A stretch of DNA of 64,000 bases from Candidatus Poribacteria bacterium (GTDB lineage: Bacteria > Poribacteria > WGA-4E > WGA-3G): NCBI GenBank assembly GCA_022821965.1, contig JAJECN010000010.1:62001-126000 (forward strand), given 5' to 3'. A model generated the notes under the pieces. The model searched no databases. It worked only from the letters and a program-made list of their open reading frames with translations, and was not told where the DNA came from. Shown here piece after piece: positions 1 to 8,498 of this stretch. Each line of letters begins with the position of its first letter. Position 1 is the stretch's first letter. Position numbers and translations under genes: made by a program.

Positions 1-840
1 GAGTTCGTCAAGGGAGTGAACGTGTGCTATGAGTTCGCTGGGCGCGCCCTGTTGTAAAAAGAGAAGATCGCGATACCACGTCACCAACTCATTTAAAGTC
101 TCTGGGTTATCTTTGAAGTTTTCAGCGAGTTTGAACGCGGCTAATAGATTTGTCTCTTTGAGGATTTCTGGAACGCTCTCAGTGTGTATATCGCCTTTTT
201 CAAGTTGTGTGAGTGCTTTTCCGATTGCGCCATCCGCTGCAATTGCGAGCGTCGTTGCTTGATCTGGTGCGACCGAAAATTTATTCACCAAAATTTCTGC
301 TAACGCTTGTGTCGGCATTGGATGAAATTGGAGGATTTGGCACCGAGAACGGGTCGTAGGGAGCAATGCTTGGATGTTTGATGTAAGCAGAATTAAAACT
401 GAGGCTGCAGGTGGCTCCTCCAACGTCTTGAGCAGACAGTTTTCCGCCTCTGGGTTCATCCGTTCTGTGTCTGCTAAAATATAGATTTTTCGCCTCGCTT
501 CAAGGGGCTCATAGATAATCTGTTTCTGCAATTCTCGGATTTGTCCGATCTTCAGCAGACTCCCTTCAGGTCGGATGAACTGTAAATCCGGGTGGTTCCC
601 GGAATCTACTTTTCGACAGGCGAGACATGTTCCGCACACCTGTCCCTTCCCAATAACGGGTGGGGACCCCGGTTGCGCCCCTTGTTGGCAAAGAATCAGT
701 TGCGCAAAATAGCGAGCGACCGTTTCCTTTCCAACGCCTTCCGGTCCATAGAAAAGATACGCACCAGCAATACGATCCGATGCGACGGTTCGTTGGAGTT
801 GTTCGACAATTTGTTGGTGTCCTATGATTGGATTTTGCAT
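1..840 (-). CDS. holB: DNA polymerase III subunit delta' (partial, 3' end off the window)
   Basis: This encodes the clamp-loader subunit delta', which helps load the beta sliding clamp onto primed DNA. The reading frame is open for 280 codons from the ATG at 838-840 and leaves the window on the left. Visible marks are a P-loop-like GPEGVGKE near residue 34, a four-cysteine zinc module ending CGTCLAC, the LEEPP sensor-type motif and the SRC arginine-finger motif. It lies directly downstream of tmk, the usual tmk-holB order. A clamp-loader tau/gamma paralogue would be longer and carry other C-terminal domains, but the C-terminus cannot be seen here. Confidence 0.93.
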   Translation of the reverse strand, partial: MQNPIIGHQQIVEQLQRTVASDRIAGAYLFYGPEGVGKETVARYFAQLILCQQGAQPGSPPVIGKGQVCGTCLACRKVDSGNHPDLQFIRPEGSLLKIGQIRELQKQIIYEPLEARRKIYILADTERMNPEAENCLLKTLEEPPAASVLILLTSNIQALLPTTRSRCQILQFHPMPTQALAEILVNKFSVAPDQATTLAIAADGAIGKALTQLEKGDIHTESVPEILKETNLLAAFKLAENFKDNPETLNELVTWYRDLLFLQQGAPSELIAHVHSLDEL

Positions 841-886
841 TTTTCCTTCTTCATAACTTTCGCACACTTTACAAGCGTTTCGTCGT

Positions 887-1501
887 TTACCATACGTAGT
901 CTTGATATTCAGCTAAGATCGCAGCGTGGACAGTATCTGGAGACTGTGTAGCGTCTATCAGTTTGATACGATGTGGGTTCGCTTTCGCGACGGATAGGTA
1001 TCCTTCGCGAACCTTCCGATGAGATTCCAACGACTCTCTGTCGAGACGGTCGCGGGGCACGCCTCCTTGCTGTTGGCGTGATAGTCCTATCTCTGGAGAC
1101 AGATCGAGGATAAAGGTGATGTCAGGTGTCAAGCCGTCAGTAGCAGTGTGATTTAATTGGTGAATAAACGCAAGGTCGATGTCCCCGCGATAGCCTTGAT
1201 ACGCCACAGTAGCATCAATAAACCTATCACAGATGACGGTTCGCTTCGCGTGTAATGCGGGACGTATGAGTTCGTTGACGTGTTGTGTGCGTGCGGCAGC
1301 TATCAGCAACAACTCTGTCATCGGTGTTATTCCATCTGATGTCAGAAAGATATCGCGAATTTGTTCAGAAATGTGTGTGCCGCCGGGTTCACGGGTGAGC
1401 AGAGCGTCCGGTCCCAGAACAGTTGCCAAGCGTTGTGATTGCGTCGTCTTACCTGACCCTTCTATACCTTCAAATGTAATAAAAATTCCACGTTGTGCCA
1501 T
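887..1501 (-). CDS. tmk: Thymidylate kinase
   Basis: This kinase phosphorylates dTMP to dTDP in the cytoplasm for DNA synthesis. The start used is the ATG at 1499-1501, giving 204 residues, the normal family length. A 43-residue extension is open upstream but lacks family features. The P-loop GIEGSGKT is at residues 12-19, followed by TREPGG, the CDRF motif with the nearby VAYQG, and an arginine-rich LID segment near residue 150. The Shine-Dalgarno AAGGAA belongs to a leader shared with other genes in this window. holB follows 46 bp downstream and is probably cotranscribed. Confidence 0.95.
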   Translation of the reverse strand: MAQRGIFITFEGIEGSGKTTQSQRLATVLGPDALLTREPGGTHISEQIRDIFLTSDGITPMTELLLIAAARTQHVNELIRPALHAKRTVICDRFIDATVAYQGYRGDIDLAFIHQLNHTATDGLTPDITFILDLSPEIGLSRQQQGGVPRDRLDRESLESHRKVREGYLSVAKANPHRIKLIDATQSPDTVHAAILAEYQDYVW

Positions 1502-1611
1502 TTTTTTGTTGTTCCTTGCGGTTAAACGACGTGCGATGGAACATTGACGATCCTTGATGACGAGCCGGCCGAGCACTACGTGTCGGACTCGGTTTATAGA
1601 TAAGGGGCAAA

Positions 1612-2625
1612 TCAGATAAAAAGCACCCACATAGGGTTTTCCCCAACAGCATAGGTGGTGAGAGGAGACAATGCTCCACTTTCCCGATTGATGCGGTAGG
1701 TAGCGAGTTTTCCTGAACCCTGCCCACCGACAAAGAGATAATTGCCAGTTCCGTCAATGTTGAAAACGCGCGGGGTGGGTTCGGTTAGTTGATGCCCGAT
1801 GGGAGTTAATTCGCCGCTCTCTTCATCGATTGCGAATCCTGCAATGCTGTCGTGCCCGCGATTGGAGACGTAGAGAAATGTTGCCTGTGGATCGATGTGA
1901 ATTTGAGCGCAAGTATTATCCGCATCAAAATCTGCGGGGAGCGTAGAGAGATCTTCTTGTAGGTCTATCAAGGTCCCCGGGTGCTCTTCTTCCCACAAGG
2001 TGTAGGCAGAGACGCTCGATCCTTGTTCATTTGAGAAATAGAAGATCGGTTTACTCGGATGCAAGCAGAAATGCCGGGGTCCAATCGGGGCACCCGGATT
2101 GAGATTTCCTACAGGATTTTGCGTAAGGGTGCCTGTATCCTCATTGAAATGAAACTGATAGATTGCATTTCGAGGGACAGTATGCGGGACAAAGGCATAT
2201 CGGTTTGAGGCATCTGTTTCGACACAATGGGCGTGTATATCGGTCTCGACCGTCTGAAGCGGTTCACCTTGGACAGTTTTATCGTTGCCGATTGTATGTA
2301 CAGTAACTTTGCCAGCACCGTAATAGGCGGAGAGCAGAAAATTACCGGTTTTGTCTGGCGCAATATAACACGTATCCGCGTCCAGCTGGACTGTCCGCAA
2401 GTGTGAGAGGTGTTTTGTCTCTTCATCAATACGAAAACTTGCGATCTCTCGGCTGGAGCGTAGACCAGCATACAAGTAGTTACCACAAGGTGAAAGTGCT
2501 AACGGACCCGGAGAACCGGTGACATCAATATTTTTCTGAAATTCGATGCTACCATCAGAAGCATCAAATGTGTAAATGGCGATTCTGTTTTCTCCTGCTA
2601 TGGAGAGATAGACATGCGTTTGCAT
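1612..2625 (-). CDS. Lactonase-family seven-bladed beta-propeller protein (6-phosphogluconolactonase-like)
   Basis: This 337-residue protein matches the lactonase_10/YbhE-type propeller family, whose known members hydrolyse 6-phosphogluconolactone. Repeated blade motifs occur throughout, such as LSPCGNYLYAG, HIDPQATFLYVSNRG and IDGTGNYLFVGGQG, along with the family's conserved SKPIFYFSNEQGSSVSAY segment. No signal peptide is visible, so it is probably cytoplasmic. The start ATG at 2623-2625 is preceded by CGCAAGGAAAA in a leader repeat. The true substrate is uncertain because this family includes many uncharacterised lactonases. The gene ends 110 bp before the tmk start. Confidence 0.8.
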   Translation of the reverse strand: MQTHVYLSIAGENRIAIYTFDASDGSIEFQKNIDVTGSPGPLALSPCGNYLYAGLRSSREIASFRIDEETKHLSHLRTVQLDADTCYIAPDKTGNFLLSAYYGAGKVTVHTIGNDKTVQGEPLQTVETDIHAHCVETDASNRYAFVPHTVPRNAIYQFHFNEDTGTLTQNPVGNLNPGAPIGPRHFCLHPSKPIFYFSNEQGSSVSAYTLWEEEHPGTLIDLQEDLSTLPADFDADNTCAQIHIDPQATFLYVSNRGHDSIAGFAIDEESGELTPIGHQLTEPTPRVFNIDGTGNYLFVGGQGSGKLATYRINRESGALSPLTTYAVGENPMWVLFI

Positions 2626-2626
2626 A

Positions 2627-2713
2627 TTTTTAATTTTCCTTGCGGTTCGTTGAAGTGGGTTTGACCTTTGACGTTCCTCCCCGTCTATCCGCCCTCCATT
2701 TCATTACGGGCTA
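2627..2713 (-). repeat. Leader repeat, copy A (upstream of lactonase-like gene)
   Basis: Read on the minus strand this has the order CGTAATGAAATGGAG, an AGGAACGT block, GAACCGCAAGGAAAATTAAA, then the start codon. The same order occurs upstream of hppA and folC, and its end also occurs upstream of tmk. The AAGGAA core serves as the Shine-Dalgarno. Confidence 0.7.
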
Positions 2714-2769
2714 TGTGCGCATTAAAACTTCGTGGGTATGGCGGAAAGAGGAAACACCACTTCCTTTTT

Positions 2770-3957
2770 TTACGTCGGATTTAGAAAAATGCCAGCGGCA
2801 CCCATACCACCGCCGACACACATCGTTACCATGCCGTATCGGTGATGTTGCCTACGCATTTCATTAATCAAGCTCACAGTGAGTTTTGTGCCTGTGCAAC
2901 CGAGCGGATGCCCTAACGCGACTGCCCCGCCGTTGACGTTTACTTTTTCAGGCGGCAGCTGTGCCTCCTCAATTACGGCGAGAGCTTGTACAGCAAATGC
3001 TTCGTTGAGTTCTATAACGTCTATATCAGCCAAAGTTAACGCTGCAGGTGCAAGTGCCTTCGGGATTGCAGGCACAGGTCCAATTCCCATGATTTCGGGC
3101 GAAACACCGGCTGTGGCGTAACTGACAAAATGAGCCAAAGGCTCGTAACCTTCCGCTTCCGCGCGCACCTCAGACATGAGGACGACAGCGGCGGCAGCGT
3201 CACTCATCTGAGAGGCGTTGCCAGCGGTTACAGTTCCGTTTACATGAAAAACAGGTTTGAGAGATGCCAACGCTTCTGACGATGTATCTCGGCGGGGTCC
3301 CTCATCCGTATCAAAGACCGAACTGTTCGTTTCAGGAGCACCCTCTGAATTGAGAAGCGTCTCCTCTACCGTGAACGGAACGATTTCTTCTCGAAATTTG
3401 CCTGCATCAATTGCCGAGATCGCCTTGCGATGGCTCTGGTATGCATAAGTGTCCTGGGCAGTGCGAGATATATTGTATTTTCGCGCCAGATTTTCAGCAG
3501 TTAATCCCATACTGAGGTAGGCATCCGGGGCATTTTCGATGAGTGTAGGGTTTGGAGAAAGATTGGCACCGAACGGGACTTGACTCATGCTCTCTACTCC
3601 ACCCGCGATAACCACATCGGCACGCCCAGATCGAATCTGCTCAACACCCATCGCTATCGTTTCTAAACCGGATGCGCAGAAACGGTTGATCGTAATGGCA
3701 GGTACGGAAACCGGAAACCCTGCACGTAAACTTGCGATGCGGGCGACGTTGTAACCCTGCGGTCCCTCATGGGTAGCGCAGCCAATGATGACATCATCTA
3801 TAGTATCCAAGTCAAGTTGTGGGAGTCTACCAACTGCCCCGCGGAGCGCAGCAGCGGCGAGTTCATCGGGGCGCGTGTTTCTCAGCGTTCCTTTTCCCGC
3901 TCTTCCTACAGCTGTGCGCACCGCAGATACGATAACTACGTCTGGTGTCGTTTGCAT
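2770..3957 (-). CDS. Acetyl-CoA acyltransferase (thiolase, FadA type)
   Basis: This 395-residue thiolase cleaves 3-ketoacyl-CoA, or condenses two acyl-CoAs, in the cytoplasm. The acyl-accepting cysteine is C94 in NRFCASGLE. The C-terminal motifs GGAVALGHPLGCTG and CVGGGMGAAG carry the catalytic His and the second Cys. The start codon shares one base with the stop of the upstream hydratase gene (TAATG), so translation is probably coupled. Together they resemble a fadN-fadA beta-oxidation operon. It could serve another degradative or biosynthetic acetoacetyl-CoA route; substrate chain length cannot be read from the sequence. Confidence 0.92.
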   Translation of the reverse strand: MQTTPDVVIVSAVRTAVGRAGKGTLRNTRPDELAAAALRGAVGRLPQLDLDTIDDVIIGCATHEGPQGYNVARIASLRAGFPVSVPAITINRFCASGLETIAMGVEQIRSGRADVVIAGGVESMSQVPFGANLSPNPTLIENAPDAYLSMGLTAENLARKYNISRTAQDTYAYQSHRKAISAIDAGKFREEIVPFTVEETLLNSEGAPETNSSVFDTDEGPRRDTSSEALASLKPVFHVNGTVTAGNASQMSDAAAAVVLMSEVRAEAEGYEPLAHFVSYATAGVSPEIMGIGPVPAIPKALAPAALTLADIDVIELNEAFAVQALAVIEEAQLPPEKVNVNGGAVALGHPLGCTGTKLTVSLINEMRRQHHRYGMVTMCVGGGMGAAGIFLNPT

Positions 3958-4946
3958 TACTTTTTACTCTTCTGGAGTGTTGCTTCTATCCTCGCGTGCG
4001 TTTCCTGTTCCCCACAAAGACTGAGAAAGACTTCATGTTCCAAGTCAAGCAGATACTGTTCGGTGACGAATTGTGGAACCGAAAGTGCGCCGCCACACAG
4101 GACGTAAGCCAATTGATTAGCGAGGTGCTGTGTATAGCCGTCAATAGCATCCGCTTGCCGAAGGAGATGTGTTTGTAGATTGAGACGAGCGATCCCCTCT
4201 TCACCGAGCACAAATATCTGTGGTGGTTCCGGTGGGTTATACCCTGTTTCGTGCATTGAAAGGACCAATCGCTTGGCATCTTCAAGATGTGTTTCCTGAT
4301 TCGATGAGATAGCATCAGTCTGACGAAGGTAACCGAGCCCTACTGCTTCTGCAGCGTTTTGTGAAACTGTGGATTCTCGGATTGTCTCAAAAGCCTTATT
4401 AACATGCGGAAACAGGTCCTGAATTGGCGCAGGCAGTGTCTGTCCGTCCAAACATCGGAGTGCCATCTCCTTAGTGCCACCGCCACCCGGAATGAGTCCA
4501 ACGCGGACTTCAACCAGACCGAGGGAACTTTCAGTAAACGCTTGTACTGCATCTGCCCCAAAGGCAAGTTCGCAACCACCCCCAAGTGCCATGCCCGATG
4601 TTGCAGCAACAACCGGTTTTGATGCAGTCCGAAGTCGTGTACAGACGGCTTGTAGTTTTCGGAGTGTTTCCGAAATCGCTTCCCAATTTTTGCTCTTGGC
4701 ACGCTCTAATAGGAGAATAAGGTTGAGTCCCACCGAGAAATGCTTCGCCTCTGTAGCAACAACCATTCCCGCATAATTCGTTTCTACTTCGTCCAACGCG
4801 GCATCAAACATCTCCAGCATTCCGTCCCCGATGATGTTCAACTTGCTATGCAGTTCAAACCGAGCAATGCCATCGCCGATGCCTATCAAACTGGCATCTG
4901 CATTGGAGATGATGGGTTTAGTATCTGTTACTTTTAACATTGACAT
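3957..4946 (-). CDS. Enoyl-CoA hydratase, stand-alone C-terminal half of a FadN-type enzyme
   Basis: This 329-residue crotonase-fold protein would hydrate trans-2-enoyl-CoA in beta-oxidation. The core motif GMALGGGCELAFGADAVQA is near residue 115, followed by GLVEVRVGLIPGGGGTKEM, which carries the oxyanion-hole and catalytic region. The C-terminus (TEQYLLDLEHEVFLSLCGE) matches the end of FadN-like bifunctional proteins. In those, a 3-hydroxyacyl-CoA dehydrogenase domain precedes the hydratase. Here that domain is absent: the upstream gene is an unrelated cupin ending 49 bp away. The gene overlaps the thiolase by one base. The dehydrogenase step must be supplied elsewhere, if this pathway is complete. 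Confidence 0.85.
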   Translation of the reverse strand: MSMLKVTDTKPIISNADASLIGIGDGIARFELHSKLNIIGDGMLEMFDAALDEVETNYAGMVVATEAKHFSVGLNLILLLERAKSKNWEAISETLRKLQAVCTRLRTASKPVVAATSGMALGGGCELAFGADAVQAFTESSLGLVEVRVGLIPGGGGTKEMALRCLDGQTLPAPIQDLFPHVNKAFETIRESTVSQNAAEAVGLGYLRQTDAISSNQETHLEDAKRLVLSMHETGYNPPEPPQIFVLGEEGIARLNLQTHLLRQADAIDGYTQHLANQLAYVLCGGALSVPQFVTEQYLLDLEHEVFLSLCGEQETHARIEATLQKSKK

Positions 4947-4995
4947 CTTAACAATTTACCTTAGAAGCATTCTCAAACTGTTCGGTAACGAGGCA

Positions 4996-5394
4996 TTACG
5001 CATCGAAATGGTAGACGATTTCATCGAACCGATCCGCTGCGAAAGTGAATAGGAAAACTAACTTCTCGGTGCCGGTGCAACGGAGTGAATGCTTTGCATT
5101 AGAAGGTATGAAAACCGATGCCCCGGGCCCCAGTGATGCTTCGCTATCATCTACTGTTACATATCCAAAACCACTGATGACATAATACGTTTCCTCGGGT
5201 TCGTGGTGATGGAGTGGGAGTAGGGTCCCCGGAGCCATCTCTGCTATTCCGGTGCTGAGCCGACTGCTGGGTCCACGTTCACCCGATACGAGGATTTTCC
5301 AACGGACTGGACTTCTGGTAGCGAGGTCTGGATCGTCCCACGTTTCCCAATCAAGTTCCGCTTGGTTAAGGATAATAGGTTTTTGTTTATTCAT
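4996..5394 (-). CDS. Small cupin-domain protein
   Basis: This is a single-domain cupin of 132 residues. Metal-binding motif 1 is visible as PLHHHEPEETYYVISGFG near residues 60-77. Motif 2 is visible as GPGASVFIPSNAKHSL, with one His retained. Such proteins are metal-dependent sugar isomerases, dioxygenases or sensory folds, and sequence alone does not choose between them. No signal peptide is seen. It lies 49 bp upstream of the hydratase-thiolase pair on the same strand and may be cotranscribed with it. Confidence 0.75.
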   Translation of the reverse strand: MNKQKPIILNQAELDWETWDDPDLATRSPVRWKILVSGERGPSSRLSTGIAEMAPGTLLPLHHHEPEETYYVISGFGYVTVDDSEASLGPGASVFIPSNAKHSLRCTGTEKLVFLFTFAADRFDEIVYHFDA

Positions 5395-5544
5395 AAGTCA
5401 TATTCTAACAAATTGAAGGGTATTTTACAAGACTTTTCCGACAACGCAAACTCAGATAATTGGCAAAGGTATTGTTACTTGACAAAAGATAAGAGGCTTG
5501 CTAAAATTATAGAAAACGTATCGGAAACTTTCAAAAACAATTGA

Positions 5545-6162
5545 CAGAGACTTCGCGCTCTTATGCGAGTGAGGGACCTTCCGACACTGATACGGAGGAG
5601 ATCATAGATACCCTAGCGGCGCAGTTTTTATACGTGGTCAGAAGGTGCCACCCCCGTGGCTATTTTTGAATTTCTTTCCGATTCAACGGCAAACCAGGAT
5701 CGGCATGAGAAAGTTCAAATCTATCTCGGTGATATGGGGGCTGAAGAGTATTTCATCCATCAACCTGAAATGAAGAAACCGTCGGAATTTCGGGGGTGGC
5801 GGCGAAACCCAGGGGGGGATATTGTCGAAATCATCCCTGATGCCCAAGGTGGCTTGTTCAGCGAAGCGTTAAATCTCTATTTTCGGTGGGAGGACCAACT
5901 TGATACCCACGTCAGGCTTTTGCGCCCGTATCTACCTGATGGCACTCCGATTACGACTTCAATGGAAGAACAGCACCTTCGGATAGAAGAACAGCATCTT
6001 CGGATGGAAGAGCAGCAACTTCGCATGGAAGAACAACACCGTCGGATGGAAGAACAGCACCTTCGCATGGAAGCAGAAACGCGCGCAGCAGAAGAGACCC
6101 AACGGCGACACGAAGCAGAAATTGAGATAGAACGTCTCCGTCGGCAACTTACTAATCGCTAA
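5545..6162 (+). pseudogene. Uma2-family (DUF820) endonuclease remnant with internal deletion
   Basis: From about 5626 one frame reads FYTWSEGATPVAIFEFLSD, then RHEKVQIYLGDMGAEEYFIH, the C-terminal half of the PD-(D/E)XK-like Uma2 family. The longest ORF begins at the GTG at 5656 and has 168 residues. Just upstream, in a different frame, SYASEGPSDTDTEEIIDTL resembles an Uma2 N-terminus. The middle of the domain is missing and the halves are out of frame, so this appears to be a deletion-damaged gene. The C-terminus carries five near-identical EEQHLRM heptads forming a coiled coil. It is the only plus-strand gene in the first 14 kb. A GTG-started truncated protein cannot be excluded. Confidence 0.65.
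5962..6066 (+). repeat. Five tandem 21-bp repeats encoding MEEQHLR heptads
   Basis: Five consecutive 21-bp units start at 5962, 5983, 6004, 6025 and 6046. Each encodes a (M/I)EEQ(H/Q)(L/R)R heptad. They lie in the Uma2 remnant and would form one charged coiled coil; copy number is likely to vary by slippage. Confidence 0.9.
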
Positions 6163-6182
6163 GATAACCGCATTTAAGGGTT

Positions 6183-7862
6183 TTATCCCGTCACAGCACC
6201 TTCGGAAGCAGAAGAGACTGAGTTCGCATATTTTGCCATGACCCCGCGAGCATAGCGCGGTTCAGGTGGTGTCCACTGTTCAAAGCGTGCTTGAATTTCT
6301 GTGTCGGAGAGTTGAACGTCGAGTCGTCGTTCCTTTGCATCAATTACGATTTCGTCCCCCTCTTGGAGGATAGCAATTGTCCCGCCTCTTGCTGCTTCGG
6401 GCGCGACGTGGCAAATCATGAAACCGTGTGTTGCACCAGAGAATCTGCCATCGGTTAAGAGGGCAACATCTTCGCTCAAGCCTGCGCCGACAATTGCTGC
6501 CGTTACGCCCAACATCTCGCGCATACCGGGACCACCGGTGGGTCCCTCATAACGGATAACGACAACATCACCCGGTTTAATCTCTCCGCCTTTGATAGCA
6601 GCAAAGGTATCCTCTTCCCGTTCAAAGATACGCGCGGGACCGCGATGGAGCGTTTTGTCCTGTCCGGCTAACTTGATGACACACCCATCCGGGGCAAGGT
6701 TCCCCCTCAAGATCGCAAATCCACCCGTCGGTTTGAGCGGTGCATTTACTGGTCTGACGACCTGTTGTCCTTCAGTTTCAGTAGCTGCGTTTGCTTCTAC
6801 ACCTATGGTTTTACCTGTGACGGTAAGTTCGTCAGTGTGGAGCAAACCTGCTTCTGCCAAGCGTTTTGTTAAGAATGGAATGCCACCCGCTTCATAGAGA
6901 TCGGTGGCGACAAACTGTCCGCCGGGTTTGAGGTCCGCCAATACCGGGGTTCTTTGACTAATGGCATGGAAGTCCTCAAGCGTCAACGGAATCTGTGCTT
7001 CGTGTGCGATGGCGAGGAGATGCAAAACACCGTTCGTAGAACCACCGGTTGCAGCGACAGAGGTAATAGCGTTTTCAAGCGACTTACGAGTGATAATCTG
7101 ACTCGGTCGCCGATCATCAGCAAGCATGTCCATGACAAGTTGCCCAGCTTTGTATGCCTCCTGATCCTTGTCTTCTGCGACGGCGGGGACACTTCCACTT
7201 CCCATCGGGGCAATCCCTAACATTTCAACGGCTGTTGCCATAGTATTGGCAGTAAATTGTCCGCCGCATGCCCCGGGACCGGGACATCCCTTACTAATCA
7301 GATCGTCCAATTCTTCGACGGTTATTGTGCCTTCTGCGTGCTGCCCAACTGCTTCAAACACATCTTGGATGGTGACATCGCGTCCCTGAAAGTTGCCCGG
7401 CATGATTGAACCGCCGTAGAGGGTGAGCGACGGAATATCTAACCGTGCCAACGCCATGACGGTGCCGGGGACGGTCTTATCGCAGCCACAGAGGGCAACG
7501 ACAGCATCAAACATATTGCCGATGGAAACTAACTCAATCGAGTCGGCGATGATTTCCCGACTGATGAGTGAGGTTTTCATACCCTCAGTCCCCATCGTGA
7601 TACCATCGGAGATACTAACGGTGTTAAATTCAAGCGGTGTTCCGCCTGCAGCACGGATACCCTCTTTGACTTTGGCGGCAAGTCTTCTTAAGTGGAAGTT
7701 ACAGGGACCGATTTCGATCCATGTATTGGCAACCCCGATAATCGGCTTGTCAAGGTCTTCGGGTGATAACCCGCCATCGCCAAACATGAGCATGGTGCGT
7801 GCGGCGGCGCGGTCGGGGCCATCGGTAATCGCATAACTTCGGGGCTTCAGCTTATTGGACAT
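6183..7862 (-). CDS. ilvD: Dihydroxy-acid dehydratase
   Basis: This enzyme converts 2,3-dihydroxy acids to 2-keto acids, the third common step of valine, leucine and isoleucine synthesis. The ATG at 7860-7862 gives 559 residues and has GGAG ten bases upstream; a 19-residue upstream extension is not needed. Iron-sulfur ligands are visible in [11 protein letters not shown] and [16 protein letters not shown], and the active-site segment [10 protein letters not shown] lies near the C-terminus. No other ilv gene is present, so the gene is separated from the rest of its pathway. Confidence 0.96.
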   Translation of the reverse strand: MSNKLKPRSYAITDGPDRAAARTMLMFGDGGLSPEDLDKPIIGVANTWIEIGPCNFHLRRLAAKVKEGIRAAGGTPLEFNTVSISDGITMGTEGMKTSLISREIIADSIELVSIGNMFDAVVALCGCDKTVPGTVMALARLDIPSLTLYGGSIMPGNFQGRDVTIQDVFEAVGQHAEGTITVEELDDLISKGCPGPGACGGQFTANTMATAVEMLGIAPMGSGSVPAVAEDKDQEAYKAGQLVMDMLADDRRPSQIITRKSLENAITSVAATGGSTNGVLHLLAIAHEAQIPLTLEDFHAISQRTPVLADLKPGGQFVATDLYEAGGIPFLTKRLAEAGLLHTDELTVTGKTIGVEANAATETEGQQVVRPVNAPLKPTGGFAILRGNLAPDGCVIKLAGQDKTLHRGPARIFEREEDTFAAIKGGEIKPGDVVVIRYEGPTGGPGMREMLGVTAAIVGAGLSEDVALLTDGRFSGATHGFMICHVAPEAARGGTIAILQEGDEIVIDAKERRLDVQLSDTEIQARFEQWTPPEPRYARGVMAKYANSVSSASEGAVTG

Positions 7863-7954
7863 TTCTTTGTGTTCTCCTACAAATTGGTAGACAAGCAGAG
7901 GGCAGCCACAAGGGAACACGGTTTCCCTACAACGCCGAGATTTAGAGATCGAAA

Positions 7955-8470
7955 CTACATGGTAAATTCGTAGACAAGTTCTCCATCTGGAGCATCTTTG
8001 AGTCGTAAAATAATAGTGCCCGCTTTTTGTCGGTAAGCTGTCTGGTACATTTTCTTGATTGCCGTGAGGTCAAAGCGATAGTTCTCCGTTGGATATGCTT
8101 CGCATGTGTCGCCGTTAGCATTGTGTGCAATGGAAGCGTGCAGTTGAACGGGGAACGATTCAAGAAACGTATCCGAAACGACGAGTGTGAATTGGTGATC
8201 TTCACATCCTCCACTATAGGATACACTGATATTCAGCGTGTCATCTGTGATAGCAGCAGAATTTAAGGCATATTCGTCGGTTCCGAACCTATCTCCTGCA
8301 TCACCAATAAAAACAGGACCTGTATAGCCTGTTTCATCTGCATCAACGCCACCTACAACGACAGATAGGCCATCATCAGGGCCCGTCTGCATCTGGTCGT
8401 TTAACTGCTGACACCCTATGGAAAAAATGAATACACCCAAGGCATGTACAATGACGTTTTTTACTTTCAT
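7955..8470 (-). CDS. Putative lipoprotein of unknown function
   Basis: This 171-residue protein starts with a signal peptide ending in the lipobox FSIGC, so it should be lipidated and held in the envelope. The rest is a soluble domain with beta-rich character and two cysteines (GGCEDHQF and GDTCEAYP) that could pair. I recognise no family. The ending [19 protein letters not shown] suggests a beta-sandwich. It sits alone between hppA and ilvD on the same strand. Confidence 0.65.
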   Translation of the reverse strand: MKVKNVIVHALGVFIFSIGCQQLNDQMQTGPDDGLSVVVGGVDADETGYTGPVFIGDAGDRFGTDEYALNSAAITDDTLNISVSYSGGCEDHQFTLVVSDTFLESFPVQLHASIAHNANGDTCEAYPTENYRFDLTAIKKMYQTAYRQKAGTIILRLKDAPDGELVYEFTM

Positions 8471-8498
8471 ATTTAGGTCTGTTTTAATTCACCAACTA

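Noticed and set aside
5362-5544. 60-codon plus-strand ORF beside the cupin gene
   Set aside because: It starts inside the cupin gene on the other strand, lacks a Shine-Dalgarno and shows no family features; a chance frame.
5962-6066. 21-bp tandem units as a CRISPR or minisatellite array
   Set aside because: The units are adjacent with no spacers and encode coiled-coil heptads in frame.
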